A DNA stretch of 64,000 nt from a virus: IMG/VR virus record IMGVR_UViG_3300029951_000013, positions 24,896 through 88,895 of that record, one strand, 5' to 3'. Below, piece by piece: positions 1-7,481 of the stretch. Position 1 is the first letter of the stretch; every line of letters starts with the position of its first letter. The notes beneath the pieces were generated by a model, which was given only the letters and a program-made list of their open reading frames with translations, was not told where the DNA came from and ran no database searches. The position numbers and the translations under genes are program-made.

Positions 1-2
1 GG

Positions 3-320
3 CAGCGCTGGCAGAACGGCCGCCTGGTCGCTGAGAGCAGCCCGGAGCCCCGGGAGGTCCGCAAGGCGTTCGGCTGGCCCGCCCCGCAGCCGGCGCACAT
101 CAGCCGGGAGACGGCCAACCACGTGCTCTACCACTTCGGTTCCGGCGGATACCCGGCAGGCAGTTTCACCACCAACCTGATCCACCTCCTGGCCACGGCC
201 CAGGGACCGAACGCTGTGCGGCTCGCGGAGACCTTCCCGGAGCACGCCGCGGCCATGCGGCTCGCCTCGGACGTGGAAGACGGGGCCGACCAACTGCGTG
301 CCATCGCCACCGGGGCGTGA
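3..320 (+). CDS. Partial small phage protein, 5' end outside window
   Basis: The frame is open from the first bases of the window to a TGA at 318-320, so the N-terminus lies outside; a GTG at 123 could also start a shorter form. About 105 residues are visible, soluble and rich in Ala, His and Gly, with no signal peptide or membrane segment. I do not recognise a family. It runs in the same direction as, and just upstream of, other small rightward genes, so it is probably the tail of the early operon that also occupies the right end of the window. Confidence 0.6.
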   Translation, partial: QRWQNGRLVAESSPEPREVRKAFGWPAPQPAHISRETANHVLYHFGSGGYPAGSFTTNLIHLLATAQGPNAVRLAETFPEHAAAMRLASDVEDGADQLRAIATGA

Positions 321-356
321 CAGGGCGTCAACTCGGAGGGGAAGGACCACTGACCA

Positions 357-560
357 ATGACCATGACCTGCTGCCCCTACGGCAGCGCCACCGTGTACCG
401 CAGTCCAGGCGGTGACAACGATGCCCTGCGCCTGGCCGACCGGAAGGCGGCCGAAGAGGGCGGCGGGGCGCACGTCCACATGGATGCCGCTTCGGCCATC
501 TTCGTCGTTGTCCGGGCTCTGCCCCGGCAGGCCGTCTATCTCGCCGCTCTTCGGTGCTGA
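357..560 (+). CDS. Hypothetical small protein
   Basis: 67 residues with an ATG start preceded by a purine-rich GGAGGGGAAGGA and by the motif GACCACTGACCA (345-356) that recurs at other gene starts in this window. It overlaps the next gene by 7 bases, typical of a translationally coupled phage operon. No recognisable domain. The start-associated motif is the best support that it is real. Confidence 0.55.
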   Translation: MTMTCCPYGSATVYRSPGGDNDALRLADRKAAEEGGGAHVHMDAASAIFVVVRALPRQAVYLAALRC

Positions 561-778
561 CCGTGAGGTACCGTCTGCGCGACTGGCTGCGCCTGCGCCT
601 GCGGAGGCAGCGCACCTACCGCTGTGCCGATCCGGGCTGCCATGTGGTCGCCCGGATCGGCACCCGGGCCGACCCCGCTATCTCCCGCAGGATCATGGAG
701 GTGGTGGCGGCCCACCGCCTGCACCCGCCGCTGACTGAAGCTATGCGGAGGATCCGGGACAACAGGGGGTCTTCGTGA
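554..778 (+). CDS. Hypothetical basic small protein
   Basis: 74 residues from a GTG start inside the end of the preceding gene. The protein is strongly basic (many Arg) with a Cys-x4-Cys pair (RCADPGC) near residue 24 that could bind metal, followed by a predicted helix with alternating Arg and Leu. No family recognised. It could be a small nucleic-acid-binding protein, but that is inference from composition only. Confidence 0.5.
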   Translation: MLTVRYRLRDWLRLRLRRQRTYRCADPGCHVVARIGTRADPAISRRIMEVVAAHRLHPPLTEAMRRIRDNRGSS

Positions 779-1028
779 CCTTCCCTGGACTTCTCGGCCG
801 CAAGTCCCCGGCGTGAATCCGTCGGCCCACTACCAGTCCTGCACCGTTTCCAATTCCTCGAACATTGTTTCCACTCGTTCGAGGAATCCACCGGATGTGT
901 CCGACTCTGCCCGTATCCCGACTGACGAATTCATGCCAACCACTACATCTGGTGTCCGCTGACCCCATGACAACTCGCGTCGCAGGGAGCACAGTTTGTT
1001 CACAGCACCTTAAGAGAGGCCCTACCTC
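779..1028 (+). promoter_or_regulatory. 250-base gap with an 11-bp inverted repeat
   Basis: No convincing gene on either strand. It holds a perfect 11-bp inverted repeat, ATTCCTCGAAC at 853-863 and GTTCGAGGAAT at 877-887, with a 13-base loop. There is no long T tract after it, so it could be an operator or a weak terminator between the upstream small genes and the WhiB operon. A promoter for the next operon is expected in 890-1020 but no clear -35/-10 pair was identified. Confidence 0.4.
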
Positions 1029-1280
1029 ATGGAGATCAGCAGAGAACCGTACCGCTTCAGTCCGGACCAGACCGGGGTCCTCCTCCCACCTGCGCACGAC
1101 GTCCTCGGACTTCCGTACCGGGGGGCCTACCTCGCCTGGGAGGACCATCTCGCCAGCTGTCCGCCGTGCGCCCACCGATCCCTGTGGGCCGAGAACGCCT
1201 GGTGCGAACGGGGCACCGCCTTGCAGTTGCAGGCCTCCACCGCACTGGCCCGCCAGCGCACTCTTGCGCACGCGAACTGA
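1029..1280 (+). CDS. Small protein with HxxxCxxC motif
   Basis: 83 residues, ATG start with AAGAGAGG upstream. The central HLASCPPC is an H-x3-C-x2-C arrangement like the zinc-binding core of ZAS-type anti-sigma factors, and another Cys follows at about residue 59. The protein is otherwise short and lacks the usual following domain or membrane helix. It sits immediately before a WhiB-like gene, so a metal-dependent regulatory partner role is plausible but unproven. Confidence 0.55.
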   Translation: MEISREPYRFSPDQTGVLLPPAHDVLGLPYRGAYLAWEDHLASCPPCAHRSLWAENAWCERGTALQLQASTALARQRTLAHAN

Positions 1281-1285
1281 CCGCC

Positions 1286-1762
1286 GTGGCCCGATCACTG
1301 ACGACACGACACGCACCCTCCGACTGGGTGCACCGGTCCCGCTGCCGGGAGCTGGACCCGAACGAGGCAGACCTCCTGTTCTTCCCTCCCCGGGAGAACG
1401 AGGCAGCGGCCCAGGACGCCCGGGAGACCGTGTGCAGCCTGTGCCCAGTCTTCGATGAGTGCCTCGCCTACGCCCTCGTCCACCGGACCACCGGGGTCTG
1501 GGCGGGTACGACGACTGACGCCAGGACACGCATGCTCAAGACCCGCACACGGGTCAAGTGCGCGGTGTGCCGGGCCCCGGACCCGGTGCCGCTGACCGAC
1601 ACCCGCAGGGGACGCCAAGTCGCCTGGCAGGTATGCCTGTGCTGCGGGGCGTCCTGGCAGGCCGACCGGCGCACGCTGCCTCCGATGCAGCGGACGCAGG
1701 GCAGCGGGCGGTCCCCCGCTGCTGCCCCGGCTTCTGAGCCGTCTTGGGCGGAGGCCGGGTGA
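1286..1762 (+). CDS. WhiB-like iron-sulfur regulator with C-terminal zinc ribbon
   Basis: 158 residues from a GTG six bases after the previous stop. The four WhiB cysteines are present: C20, then C50-x2-C53-x5-C59, followed by the family turn GVWAG (70-74). WhiB/Wbl proteins bind a 4Fe-4S cluster and act with the primary sigma factor region 4 in actinobacteria. Beyond the Wbl domain there is a second CxxC pair (C92/C95 and C117/C120), a zinc-ribbon-like extension that most host Wbl proteins lack. The C-terminus is low complexity (Ser/Ala/Pro). Phage Wbl proteins are known to redirect host cell division or development; the target here is unknown. A later GTG at 1328 would remove 14 residues but keep all cysteines. 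Confidence 0.85.
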   Translation: MARSLTTRHAPSDWVHRSRCRELDPNEADLLFFPPRENEAAAQDARETVCSLCPVFDECLAYALVHRTTGVWAGTTTDARTRMLKTRTRVKCAVCRAPDPVPLTDTRRGRQVAWQVCLCCGASWQADRRTLPPMQRTQGSGRSPAAAPASEPSWAEAG

Positions 1763-1941
1763 CGGCCGCCCGCAGTGCGGCAGAACTGGTGGCCGAGGCC
1801 GCCGAGTTACACGAACTGCTCGACCGCAAGCGCACCGAACCCGGCCGCTGCCGCTGGAGCGTCCGCCAGTTGGACGCCCTGGCCGGCCGGATCACCGAGG
1901 TGGAGCTTCAGGCACTGGTCCTGGCAGCGACTCCGGCCTGA
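1759..1941 (+). CDS. Hypothetical helical small protein
   Basis: 60 residues from a GTG overlapping the WhiB stop in a GTGA junction, preceded by GGAGG within the WhiB end. It is almost entirely helical with heptad-like Leu/Ala spacing. The end overlaps the converging glycosyltransferase gene by 34 bases. No family recognised. Confidence 0.5.
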   Translation: MTAARSAAELVAEAAELHELLDRKRTEPGRCRWSVRQLDALAGRITEVELQALVLAATPA

Positions 1942-3002
1942 GCCCGCTCCAGCCGCAGTGCCTCGTCCCACACCTCCGCCCACCGCCACGCCTGCTGTTC
2001 GATCCTGAGCCCGTCTACAGCTTGCCGACCCTGGTCGGACAGCTCTAGGCGGGCTCTTTCGTCTGTCCGCAGCAGGTTCAGCTTCTGGTACCAGGTCCGG
2101 GGGCGCTCGGCGAGCAGGCCCGCCCCCAGTGCGTGGATGCGCGAGTACTCGATCCGGGGCGATGCCACCCACGGCACGCCCAGCGCGGACATCTCCAGCG
2201 GCTTGAGCCAGGACTTCGCCCGGTTGAACTTCGTGTCGGCCAGCGGCGCGATGCCGATGCCGATCCGGTTGACCGCCGCCGCCCATTCGTTGATGGACGG
2301 CGGAGCCTCGCCGGTGGGGTCGGCTCCGATGCCGAAGGCCGTGCCGCAGCCGTCCGGGATGCCGGTGACGTGGAACCGGCCGCCGTCGGCCCGGACCCGG
2401 GCCATCGCCCCTCCCATGACCTGCGGGTCGTCCGGGTGGCTGGGTAGGTACGCGGGCCAGCCGACCAGGTCCGAGTCGGTGTGGGGCTGGCCGAAGTAGT
2501 GCTCCGGCAGGTAGTTGTAGAGGACCCGGCCGCGGCCGTGCCGGGCGTAGACGTCCAGCAGCGCCGGCGTGGAGACGGTCACCAGCGTGGCGTCCCGGCA
2601 GGCGTCCGCCAGGTACGCCCAGGAGTGCCGCCTGCTGTTCCTCGACTGCGGCAGTTTGGCGTACTTCGGGTGCATCGACTCGTAGGCCGGGTTCGCCGGG
2701 TTGATCGAGGACAGGTCGTCGTCTATGTCCACGACCACGGCGATGCCCTTGGCCCGCAGGATCGGCACCGCCTGGGCCAGCCACGGGTGGGTGACCCGCT
2801 GGAGCACGACCACGTCCATCTCGCCGGGGTCGACCAGGACGTCCTCGACCCCGTCCCGGTCGTTGACGACCAGCCTGATGTCCCGCTCGTCGGGGGCCAG
2901 CACCCGCACGTCATGGCCCTGCCGGGCCAGCACTCCGGCGGGCCAGATGATCCGGAAGTGGCCGCAGCCGAAAGTGTCCGCGGGGTAGCAGGTGACGCGC
3001 AA
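1908..3002 (-). CDS. Phage glycosyltransferase (GT-B fold)
   Basis: 364 residues. The N-terminus resembles a GT-B Rossmann half (residues about 8-110, including an RGHDVRVL-like strand-helix region and the VVVDIDDDL segment). The second half has the typical donor-side stretch KSWLKPLEMSALGVPWVAS, where family-4-type enzymes place a conserved acidic residue. It probably transfers a sugar to a phage structural protein, to DNA or to a host surface molecule; the acceptor cannot be read from sequence. It is the last gene of the leftward virion operon and is preceded by the recurrent motif CCGACCACTGACCAAGGAG (3009-3027), which doubles as its ribosome binding site. Confidence 0.75.
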   Translation of the reverse strand: MRVTCYPADTFGCGHFRIIWPAGVLARQGHDVRVLAPDERDIRLVVNDRDGVEDVLVDPGEMDVVVLQRVTHPWLAQAVPILRAKGIAVVVDIDDDLSSINPANPAYESMHPKYAKLPQSRNSRRHSWAYLADACRDATLVTVSTPALLDVYARHGRGRVLYNYLPEHYFGQPHTDSDLVGWPAYLPSHPDDPQVMGGAMARVRADGGRFHVTGIPDGCGTAFGIGADPTGEAPPSINEWAAAVNRIGIGIAPLADTKFNRAKSWLKPLEMSALGVPWVASPRIEYSRIHALGAGLLAERPRTWYQKLNLLRTDERARLELSDQGRQAVDGLRIEQQAWRWAEVWDEALRLERAQAGVAARTSA

Positions 3003-3051
3003 AGCCGGCTCCTTGGTCAGTGGTCGGTGAGGGGGCGTGCAGTGCCCCGGA

Positions 3052-3375
3052 TCAGTCCGGCGCGGGAGTGTACGGCGCCGGTGCCGGGGGCACGTCCGGG
3101 TACGACGACGGGTCGTCCAGGAACGCCGTGTAGGCGGCGCTGATCTGCGCGGTGGTGATCGCCCCGCCGTCCACCAGCATCTTCACCAGGACGCAGACCA
3201 TCCCCATGATCAAATTGAGGACGATCCGGTCCTCGGTGCTCTCGACAGCGATGTCCTCGCCCAGGGCCCGCCCGACCGCGACGGCCACCGGCCGCAGGGC
3301 GTCCACGTACTGGCGTACCGTCAGCGATCCCGTGGCGCCGGAGCTGGCCGCCGACAGGTCCACCGTCCGGCTCAC
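3052..3375 (-). CDS. Hypothetical virion-operon protein
   Basis: 107 residues starting at a GTG that overlaps the previous stop as GTGA, so it is coupled to the minor tail protein upstream. The middle is helical with hydrophobic stretches (NLIMGMVCVLVKMLV); the C-terminus is a Pro/Ala/Tyr tail. No family recognised. The same frame stays open far upstream but that extension lies over other genes and is not coding. Confidence 0.6.
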   Translation of the reverse strand: MSRTVDLSAASSGATGSLTVRQYVDALRPVAVAVGRALGEDIAVESTEDRIVLNLIMGMVCVLVKMLVDGGAITTAQISAAYTAFLDDPSSYPDVPPAPAPYTPAPD

Positions 3376-3878
3376 AGGGGTATCACCGTGATCCCCCGAT
3401 TGGAGAAGGTGCCGGTGCCGGTGCCGGTGCGGTACACCGCTGTGAAGGTGTTGGAGCCAGGAGTCAGGGCGTTGATCAGGAAGAGGCCGCCGGCCTGCTG
3501 CTGGGAGCTGCCGACCGCCCGGGAGTCGGCACTGCTGATAGAGCTGCTGCCGGTGACCGTGAAACTCATCAGCGCCGCGTTGGCCGAACTGGAGCATGTG
3601 CAGTTGGCCAGGATGTGCACCAGGGCGTTGGCCCCGGTCACCGCGGTGACCGAGGGCCCCGAGGTAGAGCCCAGGTTCGTGTAGGAGCTGGACGTGGTGG
3701 TATCGGACGTCGTCACGATGGCGGATGTCGGGGTCCGGGCAGCCAGGGTGTTCGGCCCGGTGGCGACCAGGATCTGCCCGGTCGCGGTGACCAGCGCCGG
3801 ACCGGTCTGGTTCAGGTTGTCTCTGATGTTCGCATTGAACTGGGCGGCGGTGAACACACTGCCCGCCACCGCAGTCAT
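3372..3878 (-). CDS. Minor tail / fibre-like protein
   Basis: 168 residues beginning with the FTAAQFNANIRDNL-type segment often seen at the N-terminus of actinophage tail appendage proteins. The rest is Thr/Ser/Gly-rich and beta-structured, ending in a repetitive TGTGTGTF stretch, as in short tail decoration or fibre proteins. Its place after the large minor tail gene supports an adsorption-apparatus role. The exact role is inference. Confidence 0.65.
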   Translation of the reverse strand: MTAVAGSVFTAAQFNANIRDNLNQTGPALVTATGQILVATGPNTLAARTPTSAIVTTSDTTTSSSYTNLGSTSGPSVTAVTGANALVHILANCTCSSSANAALMSFTVTGSSSISSADSRAVGSSQQQAGGLFLINALTPGSNTFTAVYRTGTGTGTFSNRGITVIPL

Positions 3879-3929
3879 TGGCGAGGTCCAGGCGATGAGG
3901 ACCGCCCCCTCTCTCTGGCTGTAGGAGGG

Positions 3930-4163
3930 CTACTTGGCCGAGCCGGTCGCCTGCGCCGGGCCCGCGTTCGCCGCAGTGCCGCGCGCCGGCTTCGCGGCGG
4001 GTGCCTTGGCGGCGTCGGGCCGATCGGCGTTGACATCGGCCTCCAGACCGACTATCCGGGCGTCCAAAGCCTCCAGCTTCGCGTCGATCCCGGCAGCGTG
4101 CTCCCCGATCAGCTTGCGGACCCGGTCGTCCACCCACTCTTCGAGCTTCCCCTGTGCGGACAT
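3930..4163 (-). CDS. Small coiled-coil protein
   Basis: 77 residues. The ATG at 4163 was chosen because GCAGGAGGAGCGC precedes it; a longer form is open upstream. Residues 5-50 form an amphipathic coiled coil and the C-terminal 30 residues are Ala/Pro/Lys-rich and disordered. Located between minor tail genes; no family recognised. Confidence 0.6.
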   Translation of the reverse strand: MSAQGKLEEWVDDRVRKLIGEHAAGIDAKLEALDARIVGLEADVNADRPDAAKAPAAKPARGTAANAGPAQATGSAK

Positions 4164-4221
4164 GCGCTCCTCCTGCGGTCGTTCCCGCCAGGATGCCACG
4201 CGGTGGGAGGCGGGCTGTCCG

Positions 4222-4587
4222 CTAGGCGACGCCGTGCTCCCGGCTCTCCGCGCGCAACTGCTCCAGAGTCTGGCCGTGCTCGATCCGGAAGCCGACCGCT
4301 CCCGCGTGGTCGGCCGGGTACCAGTTCCGGGTGGACGGGATCGGCCGCCGGCCCAGCAGTTCGACCACGGCGTCCATGAAAGGCTGCGGCGGCCATTCGA
4401 TCCGGGCCGCCTGTCCGCAGTAGGAGCACAGGAACGCGGGCTTGCGCACGTCGCGGGGGTTGCCGGGCCCCGCCGGGCAGCCGGGGCGTCGCAGGCCGAA
4501 CAGGTATTCGGCGTTGGCGCAGCCCTCGCGCGGGCAGTCTGCCGTCCACTCGCCGCTGTAGAGGTAGGCGCGCGCGGTCTCCGCCAT
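4222..4587 (-). CDS. Zinc-binding hypothetical protein of the tail operon
   Basis: 121 residues. The N-terminal half carries paired cysteines (CPREGC near residue 18 and CSYC near residue 54), consistent with a zinc ribbon. The second half contains hydrophobic beta strands. Its ATG overlaps the stop of the large minor tail gene by one base, so it is coupled to tail synthesis. No family recognised. Confidence 0.65.
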   Translation of the reverse strand: MAETARAYLYSGEWTADCPREGCANAEYLFGLRRPGCPAGPGNPRDVRKPAFLCSYCGQAARIEWPPQPFMDAVVELLGRRPIPSTRNWYPADHAGAVGFRIEHGQTLEQLRAESREHGVA

Positions 4588-7478
4588 CAGGTCCCCAGGA
4601 GGTTGACGTCGAACTGGCCGTTGGTCGGCGAGTCGAACACGAACACGGTAGCGGCACTGTCACTGGACGGGGGGTCGAAGACACCCGCGTCGAAGCCCGC
4701 ACCGCGCTGGTCGAAAGTGAACGGGTTGGTGCTTGCGTACGGTGCGGCCTCGCAGCCGAGGACCACGGCGTGGACCGGGGGCAGTCCGGGCTCGTTCATG
4801 CGCTGAACGGTGTGAGTGATCGTTTCTACAAAGAAGTCGCTGTTCAGGCCCAATTCGTCGTTCTCGATAGAGACCATGTCCGAGATCTGGCGGCCGACCA
4901 CCTGCATGTAGTGGACCGGGTCGCCTGAGACGACGCGCAGTTGGACGGTAGGGCGGCGCTGGGCGTAGTGCAGGAGGATGATCTCGCCGATGGCGTTGGC
5001 GTCCTCGACCCCGGCCCAGGGACACGACCCGGTGTAGTCCTGCTCGCCGTGCTCGGCCATGCTCCCGGTGTCCTGCTGGAGGACGGCCACCGTGGTCACC
5101 ACGGGCACCGTGTACGCCTGGAGCTGCATCCCGGTGACGACGATGTCCCCGCCGACGGCCTGGACCATCACCGTCACTGCCGCGCCGGAGGTCTGGCTCA
5201 GTGTGACACTCGCAGTCCCGGCACCGGTAGAGGTGACCTGGTAGTCGGTCCCGGCTACGGGGATCTGCGCCATCAGGAACGGATCGCTGGTCTGGACGGC
5301 CAGCAGCAGGGAGGTCCCGTTGCTGATGGCGTAGGTCGACGTGGTGGACCAGACCGGGGACAGGGCCTGGGCGACCGCCCGTTGGCCCACGGAGAACGGC
5401 ACACTGTTGACGATCTCCAGCCAGCCGTCGTCATAGGTGAACGGCGGTGTGAACGACAGCCCGGTGGGCGCCGGGGAGGCGCAGTCGAAGGCCTCGCCCG
5501 CCTGGAAGTACCCCTGCGGGGTCTGGCACCGGGGGTTGAGCAGCCGGTGGTCGCGGTCCTGGAAGGTGAAGGTCCCGTCGGGGGCGATGAAGGCGATCGA
5601 CGGCGGTCCCTCCGATGCCACCAGGTCGTTGATGGCGCTGCCCGCAGCGGACGAGGCCGTGCCGTCCAGCCACCACCAGGGCATCACGGTCGCCCCCGGG
5701 TCGACGTTCCGGGGCCCGGTCCAGCCGACCGCGTCCAGGATGTGGTTGACCGCGTCCCCGGTCCGGATGCCGGAGTACAGCGGAGTTATGATCTTGGTGG
5801 CCTGGAACAGGCCCTCGTCGTCCAGCAGGGTGAAGGCCACTGTGCGGTTGCTCTTGTCGGCGGTGACCGTGTAACCGTTGATCTGTCCGTGGAACAGCGG
5901 GTAGGCGGTGCCGGCGAACGTGACGAACCCCGCGGTGGGCCTGGCCGAGTCCAGTGTCCCCGCCAGCGGGGAGGACGACCAGCTCGGGGAGTAGGTGCGG
6001 TGGCTGTTGTTCAGCGTGTAGCTGGCGCTGCCGAGCTGCGCCGGGGTGGTCTGCCGCTGCTGGTCCCTGCCGTAGGTGAACGTGATGCCCGGATCGAGCA
6101 GGTCAGGCAGGATGTCGTTGCCCGGCTCGATCCGCAGGCCCGTCGCGGGCAGGGTCGGGTCCAGCAGCATCAGGCCCCACACGTAGTAGGCAGCCGAGGA
6201 AGCGGGTGTGCCGCTGTGCCGGGCCCTGGCGACCCCGGAGGAGGCCCCGGCCGGAGCCGTGAAGGCCTGGACCGACCGGGTCCAGGCCCCGGTTCCGACA
6301 GGGTTGGCAGACCCGGTGCTGGTGCTGATGAATGCCCCGGTGCTGGTGTACCAGTCGATGCAGGCCTGGATGTCGGTCCAGCCCGGAGGCGAGTAGACCC
6401 AGCAGTCCGCGGCGTAGCTGTTCCCGGGGACGACGGAGCCGGCGGGCGTGGGGGCCAGGTTGACCCCTCCGGTTGCCGAGGTTCCGTTGGGGGTTACCAG
6501 AGCGCAGGGCACCGCGGGTGAGAACGGCACGGTGTGCGCGGCCGAGGTGCGCCGCATCCACTGGAGGGTGCAGTTCGAGGGGTTCCAGCCGGACAGCCCG
6601 TAGACCGGGTACGGGTTGGTGCTCAGGACAGCGCCGATGAAGTCGAAGCCGTTCAGGGACCAGTCGGTGGCCCAGGAGTACTGCGGATAGCCCTGGGTGG
6701 TGCAGACGGTCGACCAGGGCTGCGCGACTGCGATCACAGCGGCAGCCGGGACAGTGCCGGAGGCGGAGGCGGTCTGCGCGAAGGCGGTGGTCTCTCCGGC
6801 GGAGGATCCGGGCACGATGCTGACGGCCAGCATGACGTCGCCCATAGACGTCCCGTTGTGGACTGCCGTGGTCTGCCGCTGGGTCTGCACTCCAGCAGAG
6901 AGGGAGCCGCTGTCCGCCAGGAAGTAGGACAGCTCGTTCGCCTGGCTGGAGTTGATGCGGACCGTGTCCGCCGGGGAGACCGAGCAGGTGGTCCCGGGCC
7001 CGTTGCGGAACCGCAGGGTGAGCACCCACTCACCGGCCTGGGAGGTGGTCAGCTGCGGATGCGCCTGCGCATCGGCCCCGCCGGCCGTGACGGTGTAGGC
7101 CCGGTAGTTGTCGATGGGGCCGCTGGCGCTGACCCCTGAGTACGCCCAGATGAACGCCGCTACCGTGGGGTCTCCCTTCGGCCAGGAGTCCTCGGCGTCC
7201 AGGTAGATGAACTGCTCTACGCCTTCGGTGCCGTCGGCGATCCGGTAGTAGACCGCCGCCATGGCGGGGGCCAGGGAGCCGCCGGAGGTGCCGGAGCGCC
7301 AGCGGCCCAGGAACGTCCAGCCGAAGGGCGGGCGCTCGTTGGCGTTGCAGTCGAACTGCAACGCCATCAGGAGCAGGTTGCCCGCGACGAAAGTCGGCGG
7401 AGTGGGTACGGACAGCGCTCCGGAGACCGGGGCGTACGCGGTGGCCACCGCGCCGATGGACTGGAAGGCGACGGCCAC
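4587..7478 (-). CDS. Large minor tail protein
   Basis: 963 residues, GTG start four bases after the tape measure stop. It is rich in Thr, Ser, Gly and aromatics with long beta-structured regions: a lectin- or jelly-roll-like first part (to about residue 430), a central region resembling baseplate/tail-hub proteins (LDDEGLFQATKIITPLYSGIR near 560), and a C-terminus with the ETITHTVQ segment typical of distal tail or hub proteins. Directly downstream of the tape measure is the usual place for distal tail and tail-lysin/hub genes. No peptidase motif was seen. Confidence 0.75.
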   Translation of the reverse strand: MAVAFQSIGAVATAYAPVSGALSVPTPPTFVAGNLLLMALQFDCNANERPPFGWTFLGRWRSGTSGGSLAPAMAAVYYRIADGTEGVEQFIYLDAEDSWPKGDPTVAAFIWAYSGVSASGPIDNYRAYTVTAGGADAQAHPQLTTSQAGEWVLTLRFRNGPGTTCSVSPADTVRINSSQANELSYFLADSGSLSAGVQTQRQTTAVHNGTSMGDVMLAVSIVPGSSAGETTAFAQTASASGTVPAAAVIAVAQPWSTVCTTQGYPQYSWATDWSLNGFDFIGAVLSTNPYPVYGLSGWNPSNCTLQWMRRTSAAHTVPFSPAVPCALVTPNGTSATGGVNLAPTPAGSVVPGNSYAADCWVYSPPGWTDIQACIDWYTSTGAFISTSTGSANPVGTGAWTRSVQAFTAPAGASSGVARARHSGTPASSAAYYVWGLMLLDPTLPATGLRIEPGNDILPDLLDPGITFTYGRDQQRQTTPAQLGSASYTLNNSHRTYSPSWSSSPLAGTLDSARPTAGFVTFAGTAYPLFHGQINGYTVTADKSNRTVAFTLLDDEGLFQATKIITPLYSGIRTGDAVNHILDAVGWTGPRNVDPGATVMPWWWLDGTASSAAGSAINDLVASEGPPSIAFIAPDGTFTFQDRDHRLLNPRCQTPQGYFQAGEAFDCASPAPTGLSFTPPFTYDDGWLEIVNSVPFSVGQRAVAQALSPVWSTTSTYAISNGTSLLLAVQTSDPFLMAQIPVAGTDYQVTSTGAGTASVTLSQTSGAAVTVMVQAVGGDIVVTGMQLQAYTVPVVTTVAVLQQDTGSMAEHGEQDYTGSCPWAGVEDANAIGEIILLHYAQRRPTVQLRVVSGDPVHYMQVVGRQISDMVSIENDELGLNSDFFVETITHTVQRMNEPGLPPVHAVVLGCEAAPYASTNPFTFDQRGAGFDAGVFDPPSSDSAATVFVFDSPTNGQFDVNLLGT

Positions 7479-7481
7479 GGG

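Noticed and set aside
3376-4137. Upstream extension of the 3052-3375 frame
   Set aside because: Lies over the minor tail and coiled-coil genes in another frame; composition is shadow-like.
4941-6521. Long open plus-strand frame opposite the minor tail gene
   Set aside because: Arg/Gly/Val-rich antisense frame caused by high GC; no ribosome binding site, and the minus-strand product is a coherent tail protein.
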